A stretch of 64,000 bases of DNA from Pseudomonas sp. BGr12 (GTDB lineage Bacteria > Pseudomonadota > Gammaproteobacteria > Pseudomonadales > Pseudomonadaceae): assembly GCF_030272895.1 (NCBI RefSeq), contig NZ_JALRNF010000017.1:1-64000 (forward strand). The letters are read 5' to 3'. Below the pieces are notes generated by a model. The model was given only the letters and a program-made list of their open reading frames with translations, had not been told where the DNA came from and searched no databases. Shown piece after piece: positions 16,413-26,196 of the stretch. The position numbers and the translations under genes were made by a program. Every line of letters starts with the position of its first letter. The stretch's first letter is position 1.

Positions 16413-19400
16413 TTGACAAAGCGTAAACAGGTTGCAATTGTTGGTTGTTCTTTTCGTTTCCCTGGCTCCACCACCAGCAGTTTCTGGCAAAACCTGATGA
16501 CCGGGCGCGACCTGGTGACCCAGGTCGACGCCTCGCGCTGGGAGCATGCCGAGTTCCTGCACCCGGACAAAGCCAATCCGGCTACCAGCTACACCTTCGC
16601 TGCCGGCAGCCTGGGTGACGTCAGCGCTTTCGATGCCGGGTTCTTCAATATCTCGCCGCGCGAAGCGGCAGTGATGGACCCGCAGCAACGCCTGTTGCTG
16701 GAAATGTGCTGGGAAACCTTCGAGAACGCCGGGGTCAAGCCGTCGAGCCTGCGTGGCAGCAACTGCGGCGTGTACCTGGGGATCGCCAGTGTCGAGCAGG
16801 CCTATCGCCTGGTCGAAGACATGGCCTCGATCGATGGCGCCACCGCCACCGGCAACACCATGAGCATCGCCGCCAACCGCTTGTCGTTCTTCTACGACCT
16901 GCGCGGTCCGAGCATGGCCATCGACACCGCCTGTTCGTCGTCGCTGGTGGCCTTTCACCAGGCCTGCCAGGCGATTCTCAGTGGCGATATCGACCAGGCG
17001 GTGACCGGCGGCATCAGCCTGCACATGCACCCGTTCGGTTTCATGATCTTCGCCAAGGCGTCGATGTTGTCGCGCACCGGGCGTTGCCACAGCTTCGATG
17101 AGAGCGGTGATGGCTACGCCCGTTCCGAAGGCGGTGGACTGTTCCTGCTCAAGGACTACGACCAGGCCCTGGCCGATGGCAACCCGATCCTGGCGGTGGT
17201 GGCGGCCAGTGCGGTCAATACCGATGGCCGCAAGTCCAGCCTGACCCTGCCCAACGCCGAGGCCCAGGCCGCCTTGCTCAAAGGCGCCTATGCCAAGGCC
17301 GGCATCGACCCTGCGCAACTCGATTACCTCGAAGCCCATGGCACCGGCACCGCGGTCGGTGACCCGGTCGAGACCCGTGCCATCGGAGAGACCCTGGGCC
17401 AGGCCCGTGGCGCCGGCAATCCGCTGCCGATCGGCTCGATCAAGAGCAACCTCGGTCACCTGGAAGCCGCCTCCGGCGTTGCCGGCCTGATGAAGGCCCT
17501 CAACTGCCTGGCCGAGCGCAAGATTCCGGCGACCATCGGGGTCGAAGCGCTTAACCCCAACATCGACTTTGTCGACCTCAACCTGGACGTGGTCACCGAG
17601 CCGCGCACGCTCAAGCCTGAAGGGCAGCTGACGGTCGGCATCAACTCGTTCGGCTTTGGTGGCGCCAACGCCCACGTCATTTTGCAGAGCGCCGAAGCGC
17701 AGCCTGTGCCGGCCGCGCCGAACCAGGCGCGCCGACTGCCGTTGCTGCTCAGCGCCAAGGATGCCGCAGGCCTGCGCGCCACGGCCGAGCGCTTTGCCGA
17801 CTACCTGGCCGCGCATCCCGAAGCCAGCTACTACGACGTCGCCTACCAGGCCATGTTCCGTCGCGATGCCCATCCGCATCGCCTGTTGTTGATCAGCGCC
17901 GACCCGGCCGAATCCGCCCAGGCGCTGGCCGACTATGCCCAGGACCCGAGCCTCAGCGAGCTGAGTTCGGTGCTTGAAGCCGGGCAGGCGCTGGACCAGG
18001 TCCAGGGCCCGGTCTTCGTCTATTCCGGCAACGGTTCGCAGTGGCAAGGCATGGGCCGGGCGATGCTCGGTGATCCACTGTTCGAGGCAGCGGTCGCTGA
18101 AGTCGATGCGCTGTTCCAGCCATTGGCGGGCTACTCGCTGCGTGCCGAACTGATGGGTGAGAACGGCGACGATCGCTATGCGCGCACCGAGATTGCCCAG
18201 CCGGCACTGTTCGCCTTGCAGGTGGCCGTCACCCGTGTACTGGCGGCGCAGGGCGTGCATCCCCAGGCGGTGATCGGCCATAGCGTTGGCGAAGTGGCCG
18301 CGGCCTGGGCCTGCGGTGCCCTGAGCCTGGAGGACGCCACCCAGGTGATCTTCCACCGCAGCCGCCTGCAGGGCCTGACCCGTGGCAACGGCCAGATGGC
18401 CGCCGTGGGCCTGTCGGCTGAAGCCACCGCTGCCGTACTGGCCGAACTGGGCCTGGACGAGCGTCTGGTGATCGCTGGCGAAAACAGCGCCCGCGGTGCC
18501 ACCGTGGCAGGCTGTGTCGAGGCCTTGGGCGAGCTGGAGCAGGTGCTCGGCGAGCGCCAGGTCTTCGCCCGTCGCTTGGCCCTGGACTACGCCTTCCATT
18601 CGCCGGCGATGAACCCGATCGAACAGCAGGTCATCAGCGACCTGGCGCACATCCGCCCGCGCACCGGCCGTATTCCGTTCTACTCCACCGTGGTCGGTGG
18701 CCAACTCGATGGCGAGCGACTGGACAGCCGCTACTGGTGGCAGAACATCCGCCTGCCGGTGCTGTTCCAGGGTGCGATGGACGCGCTGGTGGGGCAGGGC
18801 TGCAACCTGTTCGTCGAAGTCGGCCCGCACCCGATCCTGCGCAGCTACGTCACCGATGCCCTGGCCCAGCGCGAGGTCGCCGGCCAGGTGATCGCCACCT
18901 TGCTGCGCAAGGACCACAGCCCAGTGCTGCTGGAGCGTTGCCTGGCCAAGCTGCTGATCGCCGGTGTCGAGCCGGACTGGCAGGCGCATTTCCCGGTGGC
19001 CGGTGCCAACCTGCGCCTGCCCAACTACGCCTGGCAGCGCGATCACTTCCAGTTGCCGGTCAGCTCCGAGTCGTCCGGCCTGTTGCAGCGCGAGCGCGTG
19101 CATCCCTTGCTCGGCTATGCGCTGGCCGACCGTGCCCTGACCTGGGAAAACCGTCTGGATACCCAGCTGTTCCCGACCCTGGGCGATCACAAGGTCGGCG
19201 AGTCGGTACTGTTCCCCGGCGCCGGCTTCACCGAACTGGCCCTGGCTGTGGCCTTGTTGCACCAGCCAGGCGAGTTCGTCGACATCGAAGAACTGGAGAT
19301 TCACAACCCGTTGCTGCTCGGCAGCGAAGGCAGCAAGAAGATTCGCGTCAGCGTCGAGGAGGCCGATGGCACCTTGCGCATCGTCTCGCGCACCCTGGCC

Positions 19401-22400
19401 CAGCGCGAAGAGTGGGTACAGCATGTGGTCGCGCGCCTGCCCGGCGAGGCACGCGGGGTGATGCTCGGCGGTCGTGCCCCGGCATTGCCACAGCGCCCGG
19501 CGGATTTCAGCGGCGAGCAGCACCTGGCACTGACCGCGGCGGTCGGCCTGAACTACGGGCCGGCCTACCAGGCTGTGTCGGCTGTCTGGGTGGAACCGGC
19601 GCACATTCTGGCCCGGTTGAGTGTACCGGCTGCGATCAGCGCCGAGCTGACGTCGCTGCACCTGCACCCGGCCTTGCTCGACGGTGCCTTCCAGTTGATC
19701 ACCGAACTGCTGGTGAGCCAGCCGGGCCGCAACAAGGGCCTGGCGTTCATTCCGGTCAAGTTCGGACGCATCGCCTTTGCTCGCGACGGGGGCGTGCCGT
19801 GCCTGGCCGAAGTGCGGCAGCTCAAGCGCACCGAGCATTCGTTGCTGGTCGATTTCGTCCTCTATGACGCCCGCGGCGAAGCGGTGCTGTGCATCAAGGA
19901 GGCGCGCTTCCGTGGCGTGCGCCTGCAGCGCGATCGCTCCGGCGACATCAAGCACCTGGCCCATGTCGGCGTCGCCGCCCCGGGTCAGGTCGTGCCGGTG
20001 CTGCGTGAAGCCCTGCTCGATACGGCGCTGGCCGATCATCTGCAGGGCCTGGCCGATGAGCCGGTGCAGGTGCGCTACCTCAACGAGGTCGAGCCGCTGC
20101 TCGATGCCTTGTGTTCAAGTTTCGTGCTCGACCTGATCGAGCAGGCCGGTGGCCGCCTGAGCGCCGAACAGGTTGCATTGTGGTCGCAACAGGCGACCGT
20201 GCCGGCTGAGTTCCTCGCGACCTTGCTGCGCCATGGCCTGGAAGACGGCAGCCTCGACCGTGATGCCGCCGGTGGCTGGCAGCTTGCCGATGCCGGCGAG
20301 CGCCCGACGTCCGAGGCGATCTGGCAGGAGCTGTTCCAGAGCTACCCGGAACACTTCCAGCTGATTCATTCGGTGGGCCGTATCGGGCGCCACTTGCAGG
20401 CGCTGCTCGACGGTCGCCAGTCACTTGAAACCCTGCTGCCGCGGGAAACCAGCGGCGCCAGCCTGACCCGCCTGGTGCTGGGTGCCAGTGGCCAGCAACG
20501 CCTGCTCGCCGGCCTGCGCCAGACCCTGGCCCAACGCCTGGATGCATTGCCGGCCGGGCAGCGCCTGCGGGTGCTGGAGCTCGGCTTTGGCGGGCCGTCC
20601 TTTGCCGAGTCGCTGTACGCCGCGGTCGATTTCGACCGGGTGGACTACAGCTATTGCGTGCAAGAGCCGGAGCTGGCGCAGATGCTGTGCGACGAGTGCC
20701 CGGCGCTGGATATCCTCGGCTTCGATCAACTGGCCGCTGCCGGTCACTACGACTGGGTACTGCTGCCGACCGACCTGGCGGCGCTGGACAGCATTGGCAC
20801 CGCCTTGCGCCAGGTGGCAACCCAGCTCAACCCCCATGGGCAACTGGCGTTGCTGGCACAGCACCCGGCGCGCTGGGCCGATTTCGTCTTCGGTGCCCAG
20901 GCCGACTGGTGGCTGGCCGGCCCCGAGCAGGCCTTGTCGCGCCAGCAGCGTCCAGGCTTCTGGCAGCACGAGCTGCAACGCCATGGCCTGTCCCTGACCC
21001 ATACCCTCGAAGCCCTGCCAGGCAATGGCTGTGGCAGTTACCTGATGCTTGCCGGCAAGCTGGCGGGCAGCGCTGCGCCGCTGGCGCCAGTCGCCTGCCA
21101 GCACTGGGCCTTGCTGGCTGAGGCCGGGCAGGGCGCCGCCGAGCAGTTGGCCAGTCGCCTGCGCGAGCAGGGCCAGCAGGTCAGCCTGCTGGTGCCGGGT
21201 GATGCCCGGTCGCTGGCGCAGCAACTGGCCGCGCTGGATCAGCCGCCGCAGCAACTCGTGCACCTGGCCGGCTTCGATGCCGCCCGGGGCCTGGATGCCC
21301 AGGGCGAGCGCTGCATGCAGGCCGCGGCGCTGGTCCAGGCGTGTGAATCGCTGGGCCTGGCCCCGCACTGCTGGCTGCTGACCCGTGGCGCTGCCGCTCA
21401 CCTGTACAGCGGCGACAGCGCACAGCAGGTGGATGCGATTGCCGACGCCGCGTTCTGGGGCTTTGGCCGCACCCTGGCGAACGAATCCGCCAGTTGCCCG
21501 ATCCGTCTGCTCGACCTGGCCCATGGCGCATCGATCGACAGCCTGGTCCCGGCCCTGCTGCAGGCCGACGCCGAAAACGAAATGGCCATCAGCGCCGACG
21601 GTTTGCGTTACGTACCGCGCCTGCGCGTGCTGGCGGACAAGCATGACACCATTGACGCGGCAGACCAGCGCATCAGTCTGGGCTTCGACCTGCCCGGCCA
21701 GTTGCGCAACCTGCGCTGGGAAGTGCGTGAGCCGCGCCTGCCGGCGGCGGACGAGCTGGATATCGCCGTGCGGGCCACCGGCCTGAACTTCCGCGACGTG
21801 ATGTTCGCCCTCGGCTTGCTGTCCGACGAAGCCATCGAGAACGGCTTCTCCGGCCCGACGCTGGGCTTTGAATTCGCAGGCGTAGTGCAGGGCAAGGGCG
21901 CCGAGGTACTGGGCGATTTCGCCCCGGGCGACCGTGTGGTCGGCTTCGGCCCGTGCAGCTTCGCCAACCGCCTGGTGACCAACGCCAACGCCGTGGCGCG
22001 GATTCCCGACGGCATGTCGTTCGAAGCGGCGGCGACCATCCCCAGTACCTTCTTCACCGTCTACTACGCCCTGCATTACCTGGCGCGCCTGGAGCCGGGC
22101 GAGAAAGTGCTGATCCACGGCGCCGCCGGTGGCGTGGGTATCGCCGCGATCCAGGTGGCCAAGTGGTGTGGCGCCGAGATCTACGCCACCGCCGGCAGCG
22201 ACGAGAAGCGCGACTTCCTGCGCCTGCTGGGTGTCGACAAAGTGTTCGATTCACGCTCCCTCGCCTACGCCGACGAAGTCCTGGCAATCACCGGCGGACG
22301 GGGTGTCGACGTGGTGCTCAACTCCCTGGCGGGCGAAGCGATCAACCGCAACCTGCGGGTGCTCAAGCCGTTCGGTCGCTTCCTCGAACTGGGCAAGCGC

Positions 22401-23930
22401 GACTTCTACCAGAACACGCGCATCGGCCTGCGGCCGTTCCGCAACAACATCAGCTACTTCGGCATCGACGCCGACCAGTTGATGAGCGAGCGTCCGCAAC
22501 TGACCCGGCGCCTGTTCGGGCAGATGATGGATTTGTTCGAGCAAGGCATCCTGCACCCGCTGCCGTTCCGAGAATTCGATGCCAACCAGGTGGTCGAGGC
22601 GTTCCGCTACATGCAGCAGGCGCGGCAGATCGGCAAGATCGTGGTCACCTACGGCAACCCGATCGAGCACCTGGTGGACACCCGCGAGCAGCCGCAGCAA
22701 CAGCTGCAGCTCGATGGCCAGGCGACCTACCTGGTCACCGGCGGCCTCGGTGGTTTCGGCCTGCGCACGGCGCAGTGGCTGGTGGACAAGGGCGCGCGAC
22801 ACCTGGTGCTGCTCGGTCGTCGCGGCCCGGCCAGTGTCGAGGCGCAGCCGAGCCTGGCCGCCTGGCAGGCCCAGGGTATCGATGTGCAGGCGCTGGCTTG
22901 CGATATCACCGACCCGCAGCAACTGCGCGCCGTGTTCGAACACATCGCCGCCACGCCTTACCCGTTGCGCGGCCTGGTGCACGCCGCGACGGTGATCGAC
23001 GACGGCCTGATCCGCAACCTCGATGCCGGGCAGTTGCAGCGTGTGCTGGAGCCCAAGGCCAAGGGCGCGCAGTACCTGCATGAACTGACCTGCGGGCTGG
23101 CGCTGGACTTCTTCGTGATGTTCTCCTCGGCCACCACCCTGTTCGGCAACCCGGGACAGGCCAACTACGTGGCGGCCAACCACTGGCTCGAAGCCCTGGC
23201 CCGCCATCGTCGCGCCCAAGGCCTGGCGGCCACGGCGGTGCTTTGGGGCGCCATCGATGATGTCGGCTTCCTGGCCCGTAACGAGCAGATCAAGGATGCC
23301 CTGCAAAGCCGCATGGGTGGCGCAGCGCTGCGCGCCGACGTGGCCCTGGCGCACCTGGAGCAGATGCTACTGAGCGGCGACGACGGCATCGGCGTGCTGG
23401 AGCTGGAATGGAAAGCCTTGTCGCGCTTCCTGCCCAGCGCCGCCACCCCGCGCTTTATCGAGCTGGTCCGCGCCCACGGTGGCGAGCAGGACGATGAGGG
23501 CGATGCCCAGGACATCCAGCGCTTGCTCGCCGAGCTGGATGACGAACAGGTGCTGGAGCGTTTCGTCGAACTGCTCAAGCATGAGGTCTGTGAAATCCTG
23601 CGCCTGCCGGCAGCCCGGCTGGATACCCAGCGGCCGCTGCAAGAACTGGGACTGGACTCGCTGATGAGTGTCGAGCTGGTGGTGGCGCTGGAAGAACGCT
23701 TCGGCATTCGCCTGCCGGTCATGGAGCTCAGCGAAAGCTCCAGCATCGACAAGCTCAGCGTGCGCATCCTCGAACTGCTGCGTGGCGAAGCGGCTGAGGC
23801 ACCCGCATCGACCTCGTTGACCGCGAACGTGCTGGCCCGCCACGGCAGTGAACTGAGCCCGGAACAAATCGCCGAGCTGAACGCCGAGCTGGCGGACACG
23901 GCTGCGGCACCTGACCGTTTGATTGAATGA
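16413..23930 (+). CDS. Highly reducing type I polyketide synthase (KS-AT-DH-psiMT-psiKR-ER-KR-ACP)
   Basis: A single-module reducing PKS of 2505 residues. KS: C174 in DTACSSS, H309 in EAHGTGT, H349 in NLGHLE. AT: S624 in GHSVGE. DH: H926 in HKVGESVLFP and D1090 in LLDGAF. Around 1385-1440 there is a methyltransferase-like region whose SAM loop reads LELGFGGPSF instead of the usual GxGTG, then a structural KR half. ER: GLNFRDVMFALG and HGAAGGVGIAA near 1897. KR: VTGGLGGFG near 2105 with FSSAT and NYVAAN active-site segments. ACP: phosphopantetheine S2416 in LGLDSLMS. There is no loading module and no thioesterase. The start is TTG 16413 with AAGGA 7 nt upstream; the track-length frame further upstream lacks an SD. 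The layout predicts iterative synthesis of a saturated, fatty-acid-like chain. The next gene, an alpha-oxoamine synthase, supplies a release step. Confidence 0.93.
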   Translation: MTKRKQVAIVGCSFRFPGSTTSSFWQNLMTGRDLVTQVDASRWEHAEFLHPDKANPATSYTFAAGSLGDVSAFDAGFFNISPREAAVMDPQQRLLLEMCWETFENAGVKPSSLRGSNCGVYLGIASVEQAYRLVEDMASIDGATATGNTMSIAANRLSFFYDLRGPSMAIDTACSSSLVAFHQACQAILSGDIDQAVTGGISLHMHPFGFMIFAKASMLSRTGRCHSFDESGDGYARSEGGGLFLLKDYDQALADGNPILAVVAASAVNTDGRKSSLTLPNAEAQAALLKGAYAKAGIDPAQLDYLEAHGTGTAVGDPVETRAIGETLGQARGAGNPLPIGSIKSNLGHLEAASGVAGLMKALNCLAERKIPATIGVEALNPNIDFVDLNLDVVTEPRTLKPEGQLTVGINSFGFGGANAHVILQSAEAQPVPAAPNQARRLPLLLSAKDAAGLRATAERFADYLAAHPEASYYDVAYQAMFRRDAHPHRLLLISADPAESAQALADYAQDPSLSELSSVLEAGQALDQVQGPVFVYSGNGSQWQGMGRAMLGDPLFEAAVAEVDALFQPLAGYSLRAELMGENGDDRYARTEIAQPALFALQVAVTRVLAAQGVHPQAVIGHSVGEVAAAWACGALSLEDATQVIFHRSRLQGLTRGNGQMAAVGLSAEATAAVLAELGLDERLVIAGENSARGATVAGCVEALGELEQVLGERQVFARRLALDYAFHSPAMNPIEQQVISDLAHIRPRTGRIPFYSTVVGGQLDGERLDSRYWWQNIRLPVLFQGAMDALVGQGCNLFVEVGPHPILRSYVTDALAQREVAGQVIATLLRKDHSPVLLERCLAKLLIAGVEPDWQAHFPVAGANLRLPNYAWQRDHFQLPVSSESSGLLQRERVHPLLGYALADRALTWENRLDTQLFPTLGDHKVGESVLFPGAGFTELALAVALLHQPGEFVDIEELEIHNPLLLGSEGSKKIRVSVEEADGTLRIVSRTLAQREEWVQHVVARLPGEARGVMLGGRAPALPQRPADFSGEQHLALTAAVGLNYGPAYQAVSAVWVEPAHILARLSVPAAISAELTSLHLHPALLDGAFQLITELLVSQPGRNKGLAFIPVKFGRIAFARDGGVPCLAEVRQLKRTEHSLLVDFVLYDARGEAVLCIKEARFRGVRLQRDRSGDIKHLAHVGVAAPGQVVPVLREALLDTALADHLQGLADEPVQVRYLNEVEPLLDALCSSFVLDLIEQAGGRLSAEQVALWSQQATVPAEFLATLLRHGLEDGSLDRDAAGGWQLADAGERPTSEAIWQELFQSYPEHFQLIHSVGRIGRHLQALLDGRQSLETLLPRETSGASLTRLVLGASGQQRLLAGLRQTLAQRLDALPAGQRLRVLELGFGGPSFAESLYAAVDFDRVDYSYCVQEPELAQMLCDECPALDILGFDQLAAAGHYDWVLLPTDLAALDSIGTALRQVATQLNPHGQLALLAQHPARWADFVFGAQADWWLAGPEQALSRQQRPGFWQHELQRHGLSLTHTLEALPGNGCGSYLMLAGKLAGSAAPLAPVACQHWALLAEAGQGAAEQLASRLREQGQQVSLLVPGDARSLAQQLAALDQPPQQLVHLAGFDAARGLDAQGERCMQAAALVQACESLGLAPHCWLLTRGAAAHLYSGDSAQQVDAIADAAFWGFGRTLANESASCPIRLLDLAHGASIDSLVPALLQADAENEMAISADGLRYVPRLRVLADKHDTIDAADQRISLGFDLPGQLRNLRWEVREPRLPAADELDIAVRATGLNFRDVMFALGLLSDEAIENGFSGPTLGFEFAGVVQGKGAEVLGDFAPGDRVVGFGPCSFANRLVTNANAVARIPDGMSFEAAATIPSTFFTVYYALHYLARLEPGEKVLIHGAAGGVGIAAIQVAKWCGAEIYATAGSDEKRDFLRLLGVDKVFDSRSLAYADEVLAITGGRGVDVVLNSLAGEAINRNLRVLKPFGRFLELGKRDFYQNTRIGLRPFRNNISYFGIDADQLMSERPQLTRRLFGQMMDLFEQGILHPLPFREFDANQVVEAFRYMQQARQIGKIVVTYGNPIEHLVDTREQPQQQLQLDGQATYLVTGGLGGFGLRTAQWLVDKGARHLVLLGRRGPASVEAQPSLAAWQAQGIDVQALACDITDPQQLRAVFEHIAATPYPLRGLVHAATVIDDGLIRNLDAGQLQRVLEPKAKGAQYLHELTCGLALDFFVMFSSATTLFGNPGQANYVAANHWLEALARHRRAQGLAATAVLWGAIDDVGFLARNEQIKDALQSRMGGAALRADVALAHLEQMLLSGDDGIGVLELEWKALSRFLPSAATPRFIELVRAHGGEQDDEGDAQDIQRLLAELDDEQVLERFVELLKHEVCEILRLPAARLDTQRPLQELGLDSLMSVELVVALEERFGIRLPVMELSESSSIDKLSVRILELLRGEAAEAPASTSLTANVLARHGSELSPEQIAELNAELADTAAAPDRLIE

Positions 23931-23952
23931 TGTCTGACCGAGTGAACCTGCA

Positions 23953-25305
23953 ATGACTGCTAAAACGCCCTCCGGCCTGAATGCCGGCATCAAGCAACGG
24001 CTGATCGAACAAGCCTTGCAACGCCGTCGCAGCGAGGCGGGCGACGGGGCCCCCGGCGCCACCCTGGAGCAAGCGCAACAGGTGGCGCTCAAGGTGCCGG
24101 AAGCCTTCTATCGCTTCGACCAGCACCCTGGCTACCAGCAGTTGCGGGTGATGCAGCAGGGCGCCGCACGCCTGGGCCTGGCCAACCCGTTCTTCCGTTT
24201 GCACCAGGGCACGGCGGGCGCCGAGACCCGTATCGGCGAGCGCGAGTACCTCAACTTCGCCAGCTACAACTACCTGGGCTACTCCGGTCACCCGCAGGTG
24301 GCCGAAGCGGCCAAGGCGGCGATCGATCGCTATGGCACCTCGGTGTCGGCCAGCCGGCCGGTGTCCGGCGATCGCCCGCTGCACCGGGAGCTTGAGCGCG
24401 CCCTGGCCGACCTGTACGAGGTCGACGATGCGGTGGTGCTGGTCAGCGGTCATGCCACCAACGTCACCACCATCGGCTACCTGTTCGGCCCGCGCGACCT
24501 GGTGCTGCATGACGAGCTGATCCACAACAGCGTGTTGCAGGGCATCCAGTTGTCCGGTGCGCGGCGTCTGAGCTTCGCCCATAACGACTGGCAGGCACTG
24601 GACCGTATCCTCGGTGAGCAGCGCCAGCACTTCGAGCGGGTGCTGGTGGTGGTCGAGGGCATCTACAGCATGGACGGCGACTACCCGGACCTGCCGCGCT
24701 TCGTCGAGCTCAAGCGCAAGCACAAGGTCTTCCTGATGGTCGACGAGGCGCACTCGCTGGGGGTAATGGGCGCGACCGGCAAAGGCATTCGCGAGCATTT
24801 CGCCCTGGCCGGCGACGACGTGGATATCTGGATGGGCACCTTGAGCAAGACCCTGGCCAGTTGCGGTGGCTACATCGCCGGCAACACGGCGCTGATCGAA
24901 CACCTGAAGTTCCTCGCCCCGGGCTTTCTCTACAGCGTCGGCATGCCGCCTGCAGTCACAGCGTCGGCGCTGGCGGCGTTGCAGTGCATGGCCCTTGATC
25001 AGGCGCGGGTGCAGACCCTGCAGGCCCGTGGTGAATTGTTCCTGCGCCTGGCCAGGGCGGCCGGTCTGGACACCGCCACCAGCACCGGGCTGGCGGTGAT
25101 TCCGGTGATCACCGGCAGTTCGTTCAAGGCCGGGCGCCTGTCCAGCGCTTTGTTCGAGCGCGGCATCAATGCCCAGCCGATCCTCTACCCGGCAGTGCCG
25201 GAGCAGGCGGCGCGGGTGCGTTTCTTCGTGTCCTGCGAGCACAGCGAAGAGCAGATCACCCGCACCGTGGCCATCGTCGCCGAAGAGATGGCCAGGCTCG
25301 CTTGA
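23953..25305 (+). CDS. Alpha-oxoamine synthase (AONS/KBL/SPT-like PLP enzyme)
   Basis: PLP-dependent alpha-oxoamine synthase, the family of 8-amino-7-oxononanoate synthase, 2-amino-3-ketobutyrate ligase and serine palmitoyltransferase. These condense an acyl thioester with a small amino acid, releasing CO2. The PLP lysine is K299 in GTLSKTLASCGG. NYLGYSGHP, SASRPVSGDRPLHRELE, VSGHATNVTT and VDEAHSLGVMG are family landmarks. At 450 residues it exceeds a BioF by about 60, the extra being an N-terminal helical extension that could dock the ACP. It begins 22 nt after the PKS stop. Context (no thioesterase, no bio genes) argues that it off-loads the PKS acyl chain as a sphingoid-like aminoketone, not biotin synthesis. 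The amino acid used cannot be read from sequence. Confidence 0.9.
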   Translation: MTAKTPSGLNAGIKQRLIEQALQRRRSEAGDGAPGATLEQAQQVALKVPEAFYRFDQHPGYQQLRVMQQGAARLGLANPFFRLHQGTAGAETRIGEREYLNFASYNYLGYSGHPQVAEAAKAAIDRYGTSVSASRPVSGDRPLHRELERALADLYEVDDAVVLVSGHATNVTTIGYLFGPRDLVLHDELIHNSVLQGIQLSGARRLSFAHNDWQALDRILGEQRQHFERVLVVVEGIYSMDGDYPDLPRFVELKRKHKVFLMVDEAHSLGVMGATGKGIREHFALAGDDVDIWMGTLSKTLASCGGYIAGNTALIEHLKFLAPGFLYSVGMPPAVTASALAALQCMALDQARVQTLQARGELFLRLARAAGLDTATSTGLAVIPVITGSSFKAGRLSSALFERGINAQPILYPAVPEQAARVRFFVSCEHSEEQITRTVAIVAEEMARLA

Positions 25306-25349
25306 TTCTGCAGGTCGTCTGGTTCAACGATGTGGTCGGATTGCGACTG

Positions 25350-25445
25350 CTGCGCAGCCGTTCGCAGGCTTCGCCGGCTCCCACACCGATTGCAGCTCAA
25401 ACTGTGGGAGCTGCCGCCAGGCTGCGATCGGCCGCGAAGCGGCCG
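25350..25445. repeat. REP-like pair between convergent operons
   Basis: TTCGCAGGCTTCGCCGGCTC-CCACA and, facing it, TGTGGGAGCTGCCGCCAGGC-TGCGATCGGCCGCGAAGCGG. These are typical Pseudomonas REP halves arranged tail to tail, and they could act as a bidirectional terminator for the PKS and dioxygenase operons. The same pair recurs at about 25808-25903 in the second copy of the tandem duplication. Confidence 0.7.
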
Positions 25446-25477
25446 TAAAACCTGACCGCGCTGTGCTCAGATTTGCC

Positions 25478-25738
25478 TCAGATCCAGGGCTTTTCGTAGG
25501 CGTTGAGCCGGTCGATGAAGCGCCAGTGGCTGCGCTTGTCGAAGCCCATCAGGCGCTTGAGGCGGATGTCCCAGCGCATGTGATGGTTGGCGATCCAGGG
25601 CAGGGCGAACAGGTGGGCACCGCGCCACGGGATGAACGGATTGCGCCGCAGGCTGGCGTAGATTTCCACCCGGTGGCTGGGGCTCAGGCTCGGGCAGCGG
25701 GCATGGAAGCCCGAGGTGTCGGCCACCACCAGGGTGTT
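25478..25738 (-). pseudogene. 3' fragment of the PhyH dioxygenase gene
   Basis: Encodes the last about 86 residues of the adjacent dioxygenase (NTLVVADTSGFHARCP... to NAYEKPWI) with one visible amino-acid change (SPSHR for TPSHR). It was created by the tandem duplication and lacks a start, the H-x-D ligands and most of the double-stranded beta-helix, so it cannot be an active enzyme. The frame runs back into the duplicated REP sequence without a plausible start. Confidence 0.9.
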
Positions 25739-26196
25739 CGAAGAGATGGCCAGGCTCGCCTGATTCTGCGGGACGTCTGGTTCAACGATGTGGTCGGATT
25801 GCGACTGCTGCGCAGCCGTTCGCAGGCTTCGCCAGCTCCCACACCGATTGCAGCTCAAACTGTGGGAGCTGCCGCCAGGCTGCGATCGGCCGCGAAGCGG
25901 CCGTAAAACCTGACCGCGCTGTGCTCAGATTTGCCTCAGATCCAGGGCTTTTCGTAGGCGTTGAGCCGGTCGATGAAGCGCCAGTGGCTGCGCTTGTCGA
26001 AGCCCATCAGGCGCTTGAGGCGGATGTCCCAGCGCATGTGATGGTTGGCGATCCAGGGTAGAGCGAACAGGTGGGCACCGCGCCACGGGATGAACGGATT
26101 GCGCCGCAGGCTGGCGTAGATTTCCACCCGGTGGCTGGGGGTCAGGCTCGGGCAGCGGGCATGGAAGCCCGAGGTGTCGGCCACCACCAGGGTGTT
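25739..26196. repeat. Tandem duplication, copy 2 (458 bp)
   Basis: The second copy begins with a short orphan 3' end of the oxoamine synthase gene (GAAGAGATGGCCAGGCTCGC), repeats the REP pair, and continues into the intact dioxygenase gene. The junction between copies reads GTGTTCGAAGAG, where dioxygenase sequence meets oxoamine synthase sequence. Confidence 0.92.

Larger units (their letters stand above)
25281..25738. repeat. Tandem duplication, copy 1 (458 bp)
   Basis: Nearly identical to 25739-26196. The unit starts in the last codons of the oxoamine synthase gene (CGAAGAGATGGCCAGGCTCG), crosses the intergenic REP pair, and ends inside the convergent dioxygenase gene. The two copies differ by only a handful of substitutions (for example CAGGTCGTC versus GGGACGTC near the start), so the event is fairly recent. 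Confidence 0.92.

Noticed and set aside
16398..20039. A 1213-codon open frame antisense to the PKS
   Set aside because: Long minus-strand frames are expected opposite GC-rich genes. The translation is Gln/Gly/His-rich with no domain, while the plus strand has complete PKS motifs.
23953..25305. Interpretation as BioF (biotin synthesis)
   Set aside because: No other bio genes nearby, 22-nt linkage to a PKS, and an N-terminal extension that BioF lacks.
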